Of a DNA stretch of 64,000 bases, positions 1-9,621 are shown one piece after another. The first letter of the stretch is position 1; each line of letters begins with the position of its first letter. The DNA comes from Cognatilysobacter segetis (GTDB lineage Bacteria > Pseudomonadota > Gammaproteobacteria > Xanthomonadales > Xanthomonadaceae), in NCBI RefSeq assembly GCF_004359965.1, contig NZ_SMRQ01000011.1, positions 1 through 64,000 of the forward strand, given 5' to 3'. The notes under the pieces were generated by a model. It was not told the DNA's origin and did not search any database. It saw only the letters and a program-made list of their open reading frames with translations. Made by a program: the position numbers and the translations under genes.

Positions 1-3000
1 TGTCGCCGTCGTCCAGGTGATAGTCGAGCAGCCAGACCGCGGGGTCGCGCGAATCGCAGGCGGCGAGCGCATCGCGGCGGTCGCGGGCGACGGCCACGTC
101 GCAACCCCAGCGCTCCAGCAGCAGGCGGGTGGCATCCAGCGCGGCGGGCTCGTTGTCGAGCAGCAGCACGCGCAGTCCCGCCAGTCGTTGCGGCACCGTC
201 GGCACCGGCGGCCGTTGCGGACGCGCTGCGCATTCGAGGTCGAGGGCGAACATCGTTCCGCGGCCGGGCCGGCTTCGCAGCGCGATCGGCGCAGCGAGCA
301 GCGCGGCGATGCGGTCGGCGATGAACAGGCCGAGGCCGAGCCCCTGCCCCGGCGCGTCCTCGCCCCGACGGAATTCCTCAAAGATCTCGCGCTGGCGCGA
401 CGGGTCGATGCCGGGTCCGCTGTCGTGCACCTCGATCCGCAGCCGGTCGCCGCATCGACGCACGCCGAACACGACGCGGCCGCTCGCGGTATAGCGCACG
501 GCGTTGGCGAGGAAGTTCTGCAGCACGCGGCGCAGCAGCTGCGGGTCCGTGCGCACCCACGTCGTCGTGCGCAGGTAACGGAACGACAGGCCGCGCGCAG
601 CGGCGATCGCCTCGAACTCCGACGCCAGCGGATCGAGCACTTCGGCGAGCGCGAACACGCGCGGCTGCGGCACAAGCCCGCCCGCCTCGAGTCGCGACAT
701 GTCGAGCAGGCCCGAGAGCAGTTCCACGGTCGATTCGAGCGCGCCGCGCACCTGCGTGATCGTGGCGCGGCGCCGCTCCTCGTCGAGCCCATCGCCCAGC
801 GCGTCGACGAAGAGCTGCGCGGCATGCAGCGGCTGCATCAGGTCGTGGCCGATCGCGGCCAGGAAGCGACTCTTGGCGTGGTTCGCGCGCTCCGCCTCGC
901 GCGTGGCGACCTGCAATTCGACCGTGCGCTCGGCGACGCGCTGCTCGAGCGTTTCGTTGGCGAGGAGCAGGCCCGCCTGCGCGCGGCGGAACGCGGTGAC
1001 GTCGGTGAACGTCGCGACGAAGCCGCCGCCCGGCATCGGCACGCCGCGGATCTCGATGATGCTGCCGTCGGGCAGCACGCGCTCGGACAGGTGCGGCGTA
1101 CCGGCGCGCATGAACGCGAGCCGCCGATCGAGCGCGCGCTCGACGTCGCCGTCGAAGCCGATCCGCTGCAGCGCCCAGCGCGCGAGGTCGGCGATCGGCC
1201 GTCCGACCTGCAGCAGCGTCGTGGGATAGCCGAACAGCTCCGCATAACGCCGGTTCCATGCGACCAGCCGCAGGTCCGCGTCGACCACGCTGATGCCCTG
1301 GCTCATGTTCTGCAGTGCGGCCTCGAGCAGGCGCTGGTTGAAACGCAGGTCGGCCGAGGCTTCGCCGACGATCGTCGCGACGGTTTCGAGGTCGCGCGAT
1401 TCGCGGCGCGCGGCGTCCAGAAGCACGCGCGCGGACGCCGCGCCGAGCACGCCGGCGAGTTCGCGTTCGATGCGCTCCTCGACCGCGACCGGCACTGGCC
1501 CGGTGGTCGCGACGCCCTGCAGCAGTTGCGAGACGCGTTCGCGCGGCAGGAAGCGCAGGCTCGCCGCCCGAAGCGTCGCGGCATCGAGTCCGCGATGCGC
1601 GCGCCGCGGCGTGCCGCCCCACGAGGCGGCGAGCAACAGCGTCGCGCCGGTGCCGAGGAACAGGCTCGCACCCACCGCGCGACCCAGCCGCGACCAGCCC
1701 GTCAGGCCGAAGAAGCCGTCCGGCGACAGCCATGCCGCGCCGAGCGGACCGTCCCGCAGCCAGGCCCCGTCGGCGAACGTCGGCAGGACGAGAATCCAGG
1801 CCCACGTGGCGAAGCCCACGAGGATGCCGACCAGCGCCGCGCGCGCGGGCGTCTGCGGACGCCAGACCGCGAACGCGAGCGCGGGCCCGAGCGTGGCCAG
1901 CGCCGAGAACGAGACCGCACCGACGTCCGCCAACGCTTCGCTGCCTGCGATGACGCGGCTGTACGCCCATGCGAGCAGCATCACCGCGACGATGCCCGTG
2001 CGCCGCAGCGTCAGCACGCTACCGCTGAGGTCCCCCGCCCCGCTGCGGTTCCAGGCGCCACGCAGCAGCCCGGGCGCGAACCAGTGGTTGCCGATCATCA
2101 GGCTCAGGCTGAGCGTGCTCACCACCACCATGCCGGTGGCCGCGCTCAGGCCGCCGAGGAACGCGAACAGCGCCAGCCCTTCGCGGCCCTGCGCGAGCGG
2201 CAGCGCCAGCACGTAGAGGTCGGACGGCACGCGGTCGCCGAGCAGCCGTGCGCCGGCGCGCGCGAGCGGCAGCACCGGCAAGGCGATCAGTAAGAGGTAC
2301 AGCGGGAACAGCCAGCGCGCGGTGTGCACGTGCCGCTCCTCGCGGCATTCCACCACCGCGACATGGAACTGGTGCGGAAGGATGAACATCGCCAACGCGC
2401 CCAGCACCACCAGTGGCACGAAACCGCTGCCGTCGGCCGGCGCGGGCAGCGGCACCGCTACGGCCGGAACGTGCAGGCCGAACAGGACGAACGCACCGAC
2501 GGCGAGCATCGCGCCGAGCTTGAACACCGATTCCAGCGCCATCGCGAACACGAGGCCGCGGTTGTGTTCCGTCGCCTCGGCCTTGCGCGCGCCGAACAGG
2601 ATCGCGAACACCGCGAGCACGATCGCGACGTACAGGCCGCTGTCGCGCCACGGGGGCCCGCTGGCCGACACGCTGCCCGACGACAGCATCGAGAAGCTCA
2701 TCGCCACGGCCTTGAGCTGCAGCGCGATGTAGGGAATGAGCCCCAGTGCCGCGACGAGCGTGACGGTGGCGGCCAGCCACGCGTCCTTGCCCAGGCGCGT
2801 GGCGATCAGGTCCGCGAGCGACGCGGCGTTGGTATCGCGCGCGAGGCGCGCCAGGCGCAGCATCACGCCGACGCCGAGTGCGTACAGCAGGATCGCGCCC
2901 ACGAACGTGGGCGGAACGGGCCATCCGTAGCGCGCCGCCTGCGTCACCGTGCCGTAGAAGGTCCAGGAGGTGCAGTGCACCGCCAGCGAAAGCGCGTAGA

Positions 3001-3115
3001 CGAGCCGCCAGCGACGCGACCACAGCGCCGGCCGCCGCTCGGCATGCAGCGCGGCGGCGAACATCAGCCCGAGCCAGGCAAGGCTCGCCGCGGTGACGAC
3101 ACCCGCGTTCAGCAT
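1..3115 (-). CDS. Transporter-type hybrid sensor histidine kinase (C-terminus cut by window edge)
   Basis: Two-component sensor of the inner membrane. The first ~480 residues form many membrane segments of the sodium:solute symporter (PutP/CbrA-like) type, including HCTSWTFYGT near residue 48. A PAS domain follows (NRRYAELFGYP), then a coiled linker, a HisKA domain with the phospho-accepting His757 in GHDLMQP, and an HATPase domain (N box NFLANAVRYT, G boxes DSGPGID and GLGLGLFIA). The last visible part is a receiver domain with Asp1031 in WLLDYHLDDGD; about 60 residues more are expected beyond base 1. Start ATG at 3115. This architecture resembles CbrA plus a receiver and the NahK/ErcS' group. 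Known members sense nutrients or govern biofilm and metabolism; the signal here is unknown. No partner regulator lies in the window. Confidence 0.9.
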   Translation of the reverse strand, partial: MLNAGVVTAASLAWLGLMFAAALHAERRPALWSRRWRLVYALSLAVHCTSWTFYGTVTQAARYGWPVPPTFVGAILLYALGVGVMLRLARLARDTNAASLADLIATRLGKDAWLAATVTLVAALGLIPYIALQLKAVAMSFSMLSSGSVSASGPPWRDSGLYVAIVLAVFAILFGARKAEATEHNRGLVFAMALESVFKLGAMLAVGAFVLFGLHVPAVAVPLPAPADGSGFVPLVVLGALAMFILPHQFHVAVVECREERHVHTARWLFPLYLLLIALPVLPLARAGARLLGDRVPSDLYVLALPLAQGREGLALFAFLGGLSAATGMVVVSTLSLSLMIGNHWFAPGLLRGAWNRSGAGDLSGSVLTLRRTGIVAVMLLAWAYSRVIAGSEALADVGAVSFSALATLGPALAFAVWRPQTPARAALVGILVGFATWAWILVLPTFADGAWLRDGPLGAAWLSPDGFFGLTGWSRLGRAVGASLFLGTGATLLLAASWGGTPRRAHRGLDAATLRAASLRFLPRERVSQLLQGVATTGPVPVAVEERIERELAGVLGAASARVLLDAARRESRDLETVATIVGEASADLRFNQRLLEAALQNMSQGISVVDADLRLVAWNRRYAELFGYPTTLLQVGRPIADLARWALQRIGFDGDVERALDRRLAFMRAGTPHLSERVLPDGSIIEIRGVPMPGGGFVATFTDVTAFRRAQAGLLLANETLEQRVAERTVELQVATREAERANHAKSRFLAAIGHDLMQPLHAAQLFVDALGDGLDEERRRATITQVRGALESTVELLSGLLDMSRLEAGGLVPQPRVFALAEVLDPLASEFEAIAAARGLSFRYLRTTTWVRTDPQLLRRVLQNFLANAVRYTASGRVVFGVRRCGDRLRIEVHDSGPGIDPSRQREIFEEFRRGEDAPGQGLGLGLFIADRIAALLAAPIALRSRPGRGTMFALDLECAARPQRPPVPTVPQRLAGLRVLLLDNEPAALDATRLLLERWGCDVAVARDRRDALAACDSRDPAVWLLDYHLDDGD

Positions 3116-3268
3116 CGACGTCGCATCCCGTCAGGTCCCGGCATCACGCGCCCCCGTTTCGCACGGTCGCCAGCTTAGTCGGCGGGCCCGGCCGGCGCAC
3201 GGTCGGGCACAAATGCGACGGCGGGCCCGAAGGCCCGCCGCCGCGACTCCGACCGCCTTCGGCGTCGG

Positions 3269-5512
3269 TCAGAAGTCGTAACGCGCGGTGAGCGAATACT
3301 GGCGCGGCGGGCCGTAGAAGCCCGTGAGCACGCCATACGCGGCGATGTTGTAGCCCGTGGTGCGGTATTCCTCGTCGGTCAGGTTCGAGCCCTGCAGCGA
3401 GAAGGACCAGGCGTCGTTGACCTTCCAGATCACGCCCGCGTTGACCAGGCCGTAGCCGTCCTGGTGGATGGCGGGGCTCAGGTCCGTGGTCGGCCACACG
3501 TCGGACTGGTACGCGTACCCAACACGCGCCGACAGGTTGCCGCCATTGTCAAGCGGCGTGCGCCACTCGAGGTTGATCGCGCCCGAGAAGTCCGGCGCGT
3601 TCGTGAAGTACTGCGAATCGGCGATGTTGACGCCGGCGCTGATGAACTCGTCGTACTTCGCGTCCAGCCAGGCGAGGTTGCCGCTGATCGCCCAGTGCTG
3701 CGTCGGCAGGAACTGGTACTCGACCTCCAGGCCCTTCACCGTGCCCTTGCCGGCGTTGGTGAAGTCGCCGAAGAAGCTCTGGCTGCCGTTGGGCAGCGTG
3801 TACGAAGTGAAGACGGAGAGCTGGATGTCCTTGTAGTCGTTCTGGAAGTACGCCAGGTTCAGGAACAGGCGGTCGTCCATCAGCGACATCTTGCTGCCGA
3901 TCTCGTAGCTGTCCACCGACTCGTCGCCGAACGGCTCGCCCGAGCGCGGCACGGCGGTGGTGTTGGCGCGGATGTTGTAGCCGCCCGACTTGAAGCCGCG
4001 CGACGCCAGCCCGTACACCATGATGTCCGGCGTGATCTGGTAATCCAGCGAGACCTTCGGCGAGACGTTCTTGAAGTTGACGGTCTTGTTGAAGTTCGCC
4101 GCCGTGCCCCAGGACGTCGTGTAGCTGCCGTTCGTGTAGAAGCGGTTGAGCGCGACCGCGTGCTTGTCCTCGTCGGTGTAGCGCGCGCCCACGTCGAGCT
4201 TGAGGCGATTGGTCAGGTCGAAGGTCCAGTCGGCGTAGGCCGCGAACGACTTCGTGTTGACGTAGCCCTGCGTGTCGCCGAACAGCGGGTTCGTGAGCGC
4301 CGGCGCACCGAGCGGGTTGTAGAAATGGTTGAGCACCTGGCCGCCGGCGTCGCCGTTGAACCAGTAAAGGCCCATGACGCCGCGGGCGCGGCCGCCGGCG
4401 TCGTAGTTGAGCTGCAACTCGTTGCTGACCTGCTGGTCGCTGTAGAAGGCGCGCACGTCGACCAGCGGCAGCGGCGTGGTGTCGAAGTCGATGTTGGTCT
4501 CGGTGTCGGACTCGCGCTTGGCGACCACGTACTTGAGCGCGAAGTCGTCGTTGAGGCGCCAGTTGGCGGTGATCGAGCCGCCCTTCATCTGCGTGTCGTT
4601 GACGTTGCCCATGCCGCTGCGGATGTCGTAGCGGCTGGCGAGGGGCGCATACGCCGGCGCCAAGGGGTTGGCCGCCAGCATCTTGGCGCCGCGCACGCCG
4701 GACTGGTCGTCCATCCAGTCCAGCGCGAAGCGGACGTCGAAGTTGTCGCCGGCGAAGGCGCCGAGCTCGAAGCGTGCCGCGTTGATTTCCTTGTCGCTGA
4801 CGTCCTGGCCCGTGTAGAGGTTCGTGCCGAAGCCGTCGCGGTTGAGGCTCGCCACCGACACGCGGCCGCGCAGGCCGCTGTCCTCGCCGGCGATCGGGCC
4901 GCCGACCGCGGCCTTCACGTCGAGCTGGTTGTAGTTGCCGACCGTGATCGAGCCGAAGCCATCGAGCTGCTTGGGCAGGCCCTTGGAGATGTACTTGATT
5001 GCGCCGCCGATCGTGTTCTTGCCGTACAGCGTGCCCTGCGGGCCGCGCAGTACTTCGATGCGCTCGACGTCGAACACGTCGAGCAGCGCACCCTGCGGGC
5101 GCGCGATGTACACGTCGTCGAGGTAGATGCCCACGCCGGGATCGACGCCCCACAGCGGATCGGCCTGGCCGACGCCGCGGATGTAGGCCGTTACCGTGCT
5201 CGTCGAGCCGCGCGCCGCATAGATCGTCAGGTTCGGCACCTGTGCGTCGAGATCGCCGAGGTCGCGGACGTTGAGCTTGTCGAGCGCTTCGGGGGTGAAC
5301 GCCGTCACCGCGACGGGCACTTCCTGCAGCGTTTCCTCGCGCTTGCGCGCGGTGACCTTGATGCGGTCTAGCGCGCGCTCGCCGTCCTCGGTGTCGCTCG
5401 CCGCGCTGGCGCCGCGCGCCGCGGTCGTGTCCTGCGCCCAGGCGGTGGGCACGATCAGCGCACAGGCGATCGCGAGGCAGAGGTGGTTACGGCTGACGTT
5501 CTTGCGGCGCAT
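3269..5512 (-). CDS. TonB-dependent outer-membrane receptor
   Basis: Outer-membrane 22-stranded barrel importing a large substrate with TonB energy. The 747-residue protein starts at ATG 5512, preceded by GGAGAG at good spacing. A longer frame to 5659 exists but adds residues unlike a signal peptide. The signal peptide ends near AWAQ (residue 26). A TonB-box-like stretch (DRIKVTARKREE) leads into the plug domain, with LRGPQGTLYGKNTIGGAI around residues 160-180, and the chain ends in the barrel signature YSLTARYDF. The overall type is that of receptors often assigned to siderophores or plant and sugar compounds; substrate cannot be read from sequence. It is divergent from a GntP-type permease across 167 bp, so a shared uptake route for an organic acid or sugar acid is possible but unproven. 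Confidence 0.9.
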   Translation of the reverse strand: MRRKNVSRNHLCLAIACALIVPTAWAQDTTAARGASAASDTEDGERALDRIKVTARKREETLQEVPVAVTAFTPEALDKLNVRDLGDLDAQVPNLTIYAARGSTSTVTAYIRGVGQADPLWGVDPGVGIYLDDVYIARPQGALLDVFDVERIEVLRGPQGTLYGKNTIGGAIKYISKGLPKQLDGFGSITVGNYNQLDVKAAVGGPIAGEDSGLRGRVSVASLNRDGFGTNLYTGQDVSDKEINAARFELGAFAGDNFDVRFALDWMDDQSGVRGAKMLAANPLAPAYAPLASRYDIRSGMGNVNDTQMKGGSITANWRLNDDFALKYVVAKRESDTETNIDFDTTPLPLVDVRAFYSDQQVSNELQLNYDAGGRARGVMGLYWFNGDAGGQVLNHFYNPLGAPALTNPLFGDTQGYVNTKSFAAYADWTFDLTNRLKLDVGARYTDEDKHAVALNRFYTNGSYTTSWGTAANFNKTVNFKNVSPKVSLDYQITPDIMVYGLASRGFKSGGYNIRANTTAVPRSGEPFGDESVDSYEIGSKMSLMDDRLFLNLAYFQNDYKDIQLSVFTSYTLPNGSQSFFGDFTNAGKGTVKGLEVEYQFLPTQHWAISGNLAWLDAKYDEFISAGVNIADSQYFTNAPDFSGAINLEWRTPLDNGGNLSARVGYAYQSDVWPTTDLSPAIHQDGYGLVNAGVIWKVNDAWSFSLQGSNLTDEEYRTTGYNIAAYGVLTGFYGPPRQYSLTARYDF

Positions 5513-5679
5513 CGAAGGACTCTCCCCAGTGACCGGATGGCGTGATCGCACGGCGGACCGCGCCGTGATGCCGTGCACGGTAGGCGACGTCCATCGCGGC
5601 GGGCAGCTGTACCTTCGGACAATGCCGGCATCGCCGCGCGCCCGGATACTGGCCGCCACTCAAGGGGACGGGAGCCGCG

Positions 5680-7083
5680 ATGGCCTTCCTGATCGTGCTC
5701 GCCGCGCTGGCGTTCCTGATGTTCGTGGCCTACCGCGGCCATTCGGTGATCCTGTTCGCGCCGGTCGCCGCGCTCGGCGCGGTGCTGCTCACCGATCCGG
5801 CACTGGTACCGCCGATGTTCACCGGCCTCTTCATGGAGAAGATGGTCGGCTTCCTGAAGCTCTACTTCCCGGTGTTCCTGCTCGGCGCGGTGTTCGGCAA
5901 GCTCATCGAACTGTCGGGCTTCTCGCGCGCGATCGTCGCGTCCACCATCCGGGTGGTCGGCGCGAAGCGCGCGATCCTGTCGATCGTGCTGGTCTGCGCG
6001 CTGCTGACCTACGGCGGCGTTTCGCTGTTCGTGGTCGTCTTCGCCGTCTATCCGTTCGCCGCCGAGCTGTTCCGCCAGAGCGACATCCCGAAGCGGCTGA
6101 TTCCCGGCACGATCGCGCTCGGCGCGTTCACCTTCACTATGGATGCCCTGCCCGGCACGCCGCAGATCCAGAACATCATCCCGACCACCTTCTTCGGCAC
6201 CACCACGTGGGCCGCGCCGGTGCTCGGCACGCTCGGCGGCGTCTTCATCCTGGTGGTTGGTCTGCTCTACCTCGAATCGCGGCGGCGCCGTGCGGCCGCC
6301 GCGGGCGAAGGCTATGGCGATCCGGCGACGCTGGTGAACGAACCCGCCGCGTTCACCGGCGAGCGGATGGCGAATCCGTGGATCGCCCTGCTGCCGCTGG
6401 TGCTCGTCGGCGTCGCGAACCGGCTCTTCACCGGCTGGATCCCGGGCTTCTACGGCGAATCGACGAGCTTCGATCCGGCGGTCATCGGCGACGCCGCGCC
6501 GGTCGTGCAGGAAACGTCCAAGCTCGCCGGCATCTGGGCCGTCGAGGGCGCGTTGCTGATCGGCATCCTCGCCGTGCTCGTGTTCGCCTGGCGACCGGTC
6601 GTCGCGCGCTTCGTGGAGGGCAGTCGCGCCGCGATCGGCGGCGCACTGCTGGCGTCGATGAATACGGCGTCGGAATACGGCTTCGGCGCGGTGATCGCGG
6701 CGCTACCCGGATTCCTGGTCGTGTCGAACGCGCTGTCGGCGATTCCCGACCCGCTGCTCAACACGGCGGTGACGGTGACCTCGCTCGCGGGCATCACGGG
6801 GTCGGCGTCCGGCGGCATGGGCATCGCGCTCGCCGCCATGGCGCAGCAGTTCGTCGCGCAGGCGACGGCGGCCGGTATCCCGATGGAGGTGCTGCACCGC
6901 GTGGCGGCCATGGCCTCGGGCGGCATGGACACGTTGCCGCACAACGGCGCGGTCATCACCGTGCTCGCGGTCACCGGCCTGACGCATCGGCAGGCGTACC
7001 GCGACATCTTCGCGGTCACGCTGATCAAGACCGCGGCGGTGCTCGTGGTGATCGCGCTCTACTACCTCACCGGCCTCGTCTGA
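5680..7083 (+). CDS. GntP-family H+/organic acid permease
   Basis: Inner-membrane proton symporter of 467 residues with about a dozen hydrophobic segments from the N-terminus on. Family-typical stretches are TFTMDALPGTPQIQN (around residue 150) and ASGGMGIALAAM (around 380). Known GntP members carry gluconate, and related ones carry citrate or other carboxylates. The ATG at 5680 is preceded by a purine-rich GGGGACGGGAG. It stands alone and divergent from the TonB-dependent receptor gene. No gluconate kinase or catabolic gene lies beside it, so the substrate is open. Confidence 0.87.
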   Translation: MAFLIVLAALAFLMFVAYRGHSVILFAPVAALGAVLLTDPALVPPMFTGLFMEKMVGFLKLYFPVFLLGAVFGKLIELSGFSRAIVASTIRVVGAKRAILSIVLVCALLTYGGVSLFVVVFAVYPFAAELFRQSDIPKRLIPGTIALGAFTFTMDALPGTPQIQNIIPTTFFGTTTWAAPVLGTLGGVFILVVGLLYLESRRRRAAAAGEGYGDPATLVNEPAAFTGERMANPWIALLPLVLVGVANRLFTGWIPGFYGESTSFDPAVIGDAAPVVQETSKLAGIWAVEGALLIGILAVLVFAWRPVVARFVEGSRAAIGGALLASMNTASEYGFGAVIAALPGFLVVSNALSAIPDPLLNTAVTVTSLAGITGSASGGMGIALAAMAQQFVAQATAAGIPMEVLHRVAAMASGGMDTLPHNGAVITVLAVTGLTHRQAYRDIFAVTLIKTAAVLVVIALYYLTGLV

Positions 7084-7095
7084 GGCCGGCGCGGC

Positions 7096-7923
7096 TCACC
7101 GGAGTTCGAACCGGTCGGCATCCAGCATCGCGGGGAACCGCTCGCGGTGGGCGCGCAGCTCCTCCAGGAACATCGTGGTCGTGGCGACCACTTCCATGTC
7201 GGTGCATTCGCTGATCGGGTTGCCGAGGTAATCGATCACCGCGCTGTCGCCGGCGTAGACCAGGCCGTTGCCGTCCGTCCCGACGCGGTTGACCGCCGCG
7301 ACGTAGCAGAGGTTCTCCATTGCCCGCGCGCGCAGCAGCGTGCGCCAGGCGTGGCCGCGCACGCCGGGCCAGTTGGCGACGTAGATCAGCAGGTCGTAGT
7401 CGAGGTCCGTGGTGCGCTCGACGTCGTAGCGGTTCCGCGAGAACACCGGGAAACGCAGGTCGTAGCAGACGAGCGGACAGATCCGCCAGCCGCGCCATTC
7501 GAGCGTGAGCCGGTCGCGGCCGGCGGCATAGCGCTCGTGCTCCCCCGCATAACGGAACAGGTGGCGCTTGTCGTAGTACTGGACGGCGCCGTCCGGGGTG
7601 ACGAACAGCAGGCGGTTGGCGACGCCGGCCTCCGTGCGCAGCTGCACGCTGCCGGTGATCGCGGCATCGAGGTCCACCGCCTTCTCGCGCATCCATGCCA
7701 CGGTCGGGCCGTCCATCGTCTCCGCGCGCTCGATCGCATCGTTCGAGAAGCCGCTGGTGAAGGTCTCGGGCAGGACGACGAGATCCGTCGTGCCGTGCAA
7801 CGCGCCGACCAGCCGGCCGTAGTAGTCGCGGTTGGCCCGCGGATCGAGCCAGCGCGTATCGCCCTGGACCAGGCTGACGCGTAGCGGATTGCGGACTTCG
7901 GTAACGGCGTATTCGGTCGACAT
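7096..7923 (-). CDS. Omega-amidase, nitrilase superfamily (YafV/Nit2 type)
   Basis: Cytoplasmic carbon-nitrogen hydrolase of 275 residues that in known relatives hydrolyses alpha-ketoglutaramate and 2-oxosuccinamate or related omega-amides of 2-oxo acids. The Glu-Lys-Cys triad is visible: Glu53 in VVLPETFTSGF, Lys119 in YYDKRHLF, Cys153 in PLVCYDLRFP. I start at ATG 7923; the reading frame extends upstream but only through the neighbouring gene. Eight bases separate it from the aminotransferase gene upstream, so the two are co-transcribed. The pairing makes sense: methionine aminotransferase uses glutamine as amino donor, leaving alpha-ketoglutaramate, which this enzyme turns into 2-oxoglutarate and ammonia, pulling methionine salvage forward. 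Confidence 0.9.
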   Translation of the reverse strand: MSTEYAVTEVRNPLRVSLVQGDTRWLDPRANRDYYGRLVGALHGTTDLVVLPETFTSGFSNDAIERAETMDGPTVAWMREKAVDLDAAITGSVQLRTEAGVANRLLFVTPDGAVQYYDKRHLFRYAGEHERYAAGRDRLTLEWRGWRICPLVCYDLRFPVFSRNRYDVERTTDLDYDLLIYVANWPGVRGHAWRTLLRARAMENLCYVAAVNRVGTDGNGLVYAGDSAVIDYLGNPISECTDMEVVATTTMFLEELRAHRERFPAMLDADRFELR

Positions 7924-7931
7924 GGCGGCCC

Positions 7932-9080
7932 TCAGAGCGCCTGCAGCCGCGCGATGGCGGCATCGAGCGTGGTTTCGTTCTTGGCGAAGCACAGTCGCGC
8001 CAGGCGCTGGCCGGCCGGCGGCGTGCCGTAGAAAGGCGACAACGGGATCGCGACGACACCCTTCTCGATCGCGAGCCAACGGCAGAACTCCGCGTCCGGC
8101 AGGTCGCTGACGGCCGAGTAGTCCACCAGCTGGAAGTACCCGCCCGGCACCGGGAGCGGACGCAGCTTCGTCGTGAGCAGCTGCTCGCGGAAGCGGTCGC
8201 GCTTGGCTTCGTAGAACGCGCCGAGCTGTTCGTAGTGCTCCGGCTCGGCCTCGATCATCTCGGCGAACGCGAACTGCGCGGGGGCGAACGTGCAGAAGGT
8301 GTTGTACTGGTGGACCTTGCGGAACTCGGCCGAGAGTGCCGGCGGTGCGATGCAGTAGCCGACCTTCCAGCCCGTGCAGTGGTAGGTCTTGCCGAAGCTC
8401 GAGATCACGAACGCGCGCTCGCGCAGCGACGGATAGCGCAGCGCCGATTCGTGGCGGCGCCCGTCGAAGATGATGTGCTCGTAGACCTCGTCCGACAGCA
8501 GGTAGATGGACGTGCCCGCGAGCAGCGCCTCGAGCTGCTGCATGTCGTCGGCCGTCCACCTCGCGCCCGACGGGTTGTGCGGCGAGTTGATCATGATCAT
8601 GCGCGTGCGCGGCGACACGGCGGCGCGGATCAGCGACCAGTCCGGCGCGAACGTCTCCGGGTCGAGCGGCACGTGCACCGCCACGCCGCCGGCGAGGTCG
8701 ATCGCCGGCTCGTAGCAGTCGTAGCAGGGATCGAGCACGATCACTTCGTCGCCGCCGCGCACGACGGCGTGGATCGCATCGAAGATCGCCTCGCTGGCGC
8801 CTGATGTCACCGTCACTTCGGCATCAGCATCCGGTCGGTATCCGTAGCAGCGCTCGGTCTTGTTCGCGATCGCCACGCGCAGGGGCGGCACGCCCGACAT
8901 CGGCGCGTACTGGTTGCGGCCTTCGCGCATCGCGCGCGCCAGCGCGTCGACCAGCCGGGCCGGAACGTCGAAGTCGGGAAAGCCCTGTCCGAGGTTGACC
9001 GCACCGTGCTCGATCGCGAGCTGCGACATCACGGTGAAGATGGTCGTGCCGACCTTGGGCAGCTTGGTTTCGGGCGTCAT
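7932..9080 (-). CDS. Methionine aminotransferase, PLP-dependent (YbdL-like)
   Basis: Class I/II aminotransferase of 382 residues, close to the 386 of E. coli YbdL. The N-terminal motif [10 protein letters not shown] (residues 29-38) is typical of the methionine/glutamine transaminase K (kynurenine aminotransferase) group. The schiff-base lysine is Lys231 in [16 protein letters not shown], and the substrate-binding INSPHNPSG and SDEVYEH motifs lie at about 165-172 and 196-202. ATG 9080 gives [11 protein letters not shown]; the open frame runs 21 codons further without support. It transaminates 4-methylthio-2-oxobutyrate to methionine in known relatives. The downstream omega-amidase gene supports this role. 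Confidence 0.9.
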   Translation of the reverse strand: MTPETKLPKVGTTIFTVMSQLAIEHGAVNLGQGFPDFDVPARLVDALARAMREGRNQYAPMSGVPPLRVAIANKTERCYGYRPDADAEVTVTSGASEAIFDAIHAVVRGGDEVIVLDPCYDCYEPAIDLAGGVAVHVPLDPETFAPDWSLIRAAVSPRTRMIMINSPHNPSGARWTADDMQQLEALLAGTSIYLLSDEVYEHIIFDGRRHESALRYPSLRERAFVISSFGKTYHCTGWKVGYCIAPPALSAEFRKVHQYNTFCTFAPAQFAFAEMIEAEPEHYEQLGAFYEAKRDRFREQLLTTKLRPLPVPGGYFQLVDYSAVSDLPDAEFCRWLAIEKGVVAIPLSPFYGTPPAGQRLARLCFAKNETTLDAAIARLQAL

Positions 9081-9135
9081 CGCGCGGAGCCTGGCGAAGG
9101 GGCCACGAGTGTACGGAATCGCTACGGAGGACCGC

Positions 9136-9621
9136 ATGAGCAACGACGGGACGAACGACGACGCGCCGCAGGACGGTCCGGTGGCGCTCGCGCGCGCCTT
9201 TGCCGCCGCGCGCTACCGCGTCGAGACCGGCGGCGAGCCGATCGAGTTCGGCGTCGGCGACCCTGCCGCGGATGTCGAGGCCGCGCTGCCCGCCGCCTAC
9301 TACGCCTTCATCACCGCCTGGAATCCGGACGCGGAATCCCAGCCTTTCCGCGACAACGCGGCGGCCGACGACGCGCTCGCGTCGCGCCTCGACGCGCTCG
9401 GCATGCACTACCGGCGCACCTGGGCGCAGGCGCCGGACGGCGGCCATCGGGAAGCCGGCTGGCTCGTCGCCGGCCTCGGCCCCGACCGCGCCGACGCGCT
9501 CGGGCGCGAATTCGAGCAGGCCGGCATCCTCGCCTGGTGCGTCGGCGGCGACGTGCGACTGCACATGCTCGCGCCGCGCCCGCCGAACGCCGACCTGCCG
9601 CATGTCGACTGGATAGAATGA
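9136..9621 (+). CDS. DUF3293 family protein
   Basis: Soluble acidic protein of 161 residues with no signal peptide. The middle, with [10 protein letters not shown] and later [12 protein letters not shown], resembles the DUF3293 family, whose function is not known. The start ATG 9136 has a clear GGAGG five bases ahead. Its stop overlaps the possible first start codon of ccmA (ATGA), so it may be the first gene of the ccm transcript. Nothing in the sequence suggests a role in cytochrome maturation itself, and it may simply sit at the head of the operon by chance. Confidence 0.75.
   Translation: MSNDGTNDDAPQDGPVALARAFAAARYRVETGGEPIEFGVGDPAADVEAALPAAYYAFITAWNPDAESQPFRDNAAADDALASRLDALGMHYRRTWAQAPDGGHREAGWLVAGLGPDRADALGREFEQAGILAWCVGGDVRLHMLAPRPPNADLPHVDWIE

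Noticed and set aside
17-2293. A 758-codon plus-strand frame at the window start
   Set aside because: Complement of the histidine kinase gene, which has all its motifs in the minus-strand frame.
3220-3239. GC hairpin GGCGGGCC/GGCCCGCC after the TonB-dependent receptor gene as a terminator
   Set aside because: The stem is perfect but no T-run follows on the minus strand, so I did not list it as a terminator.
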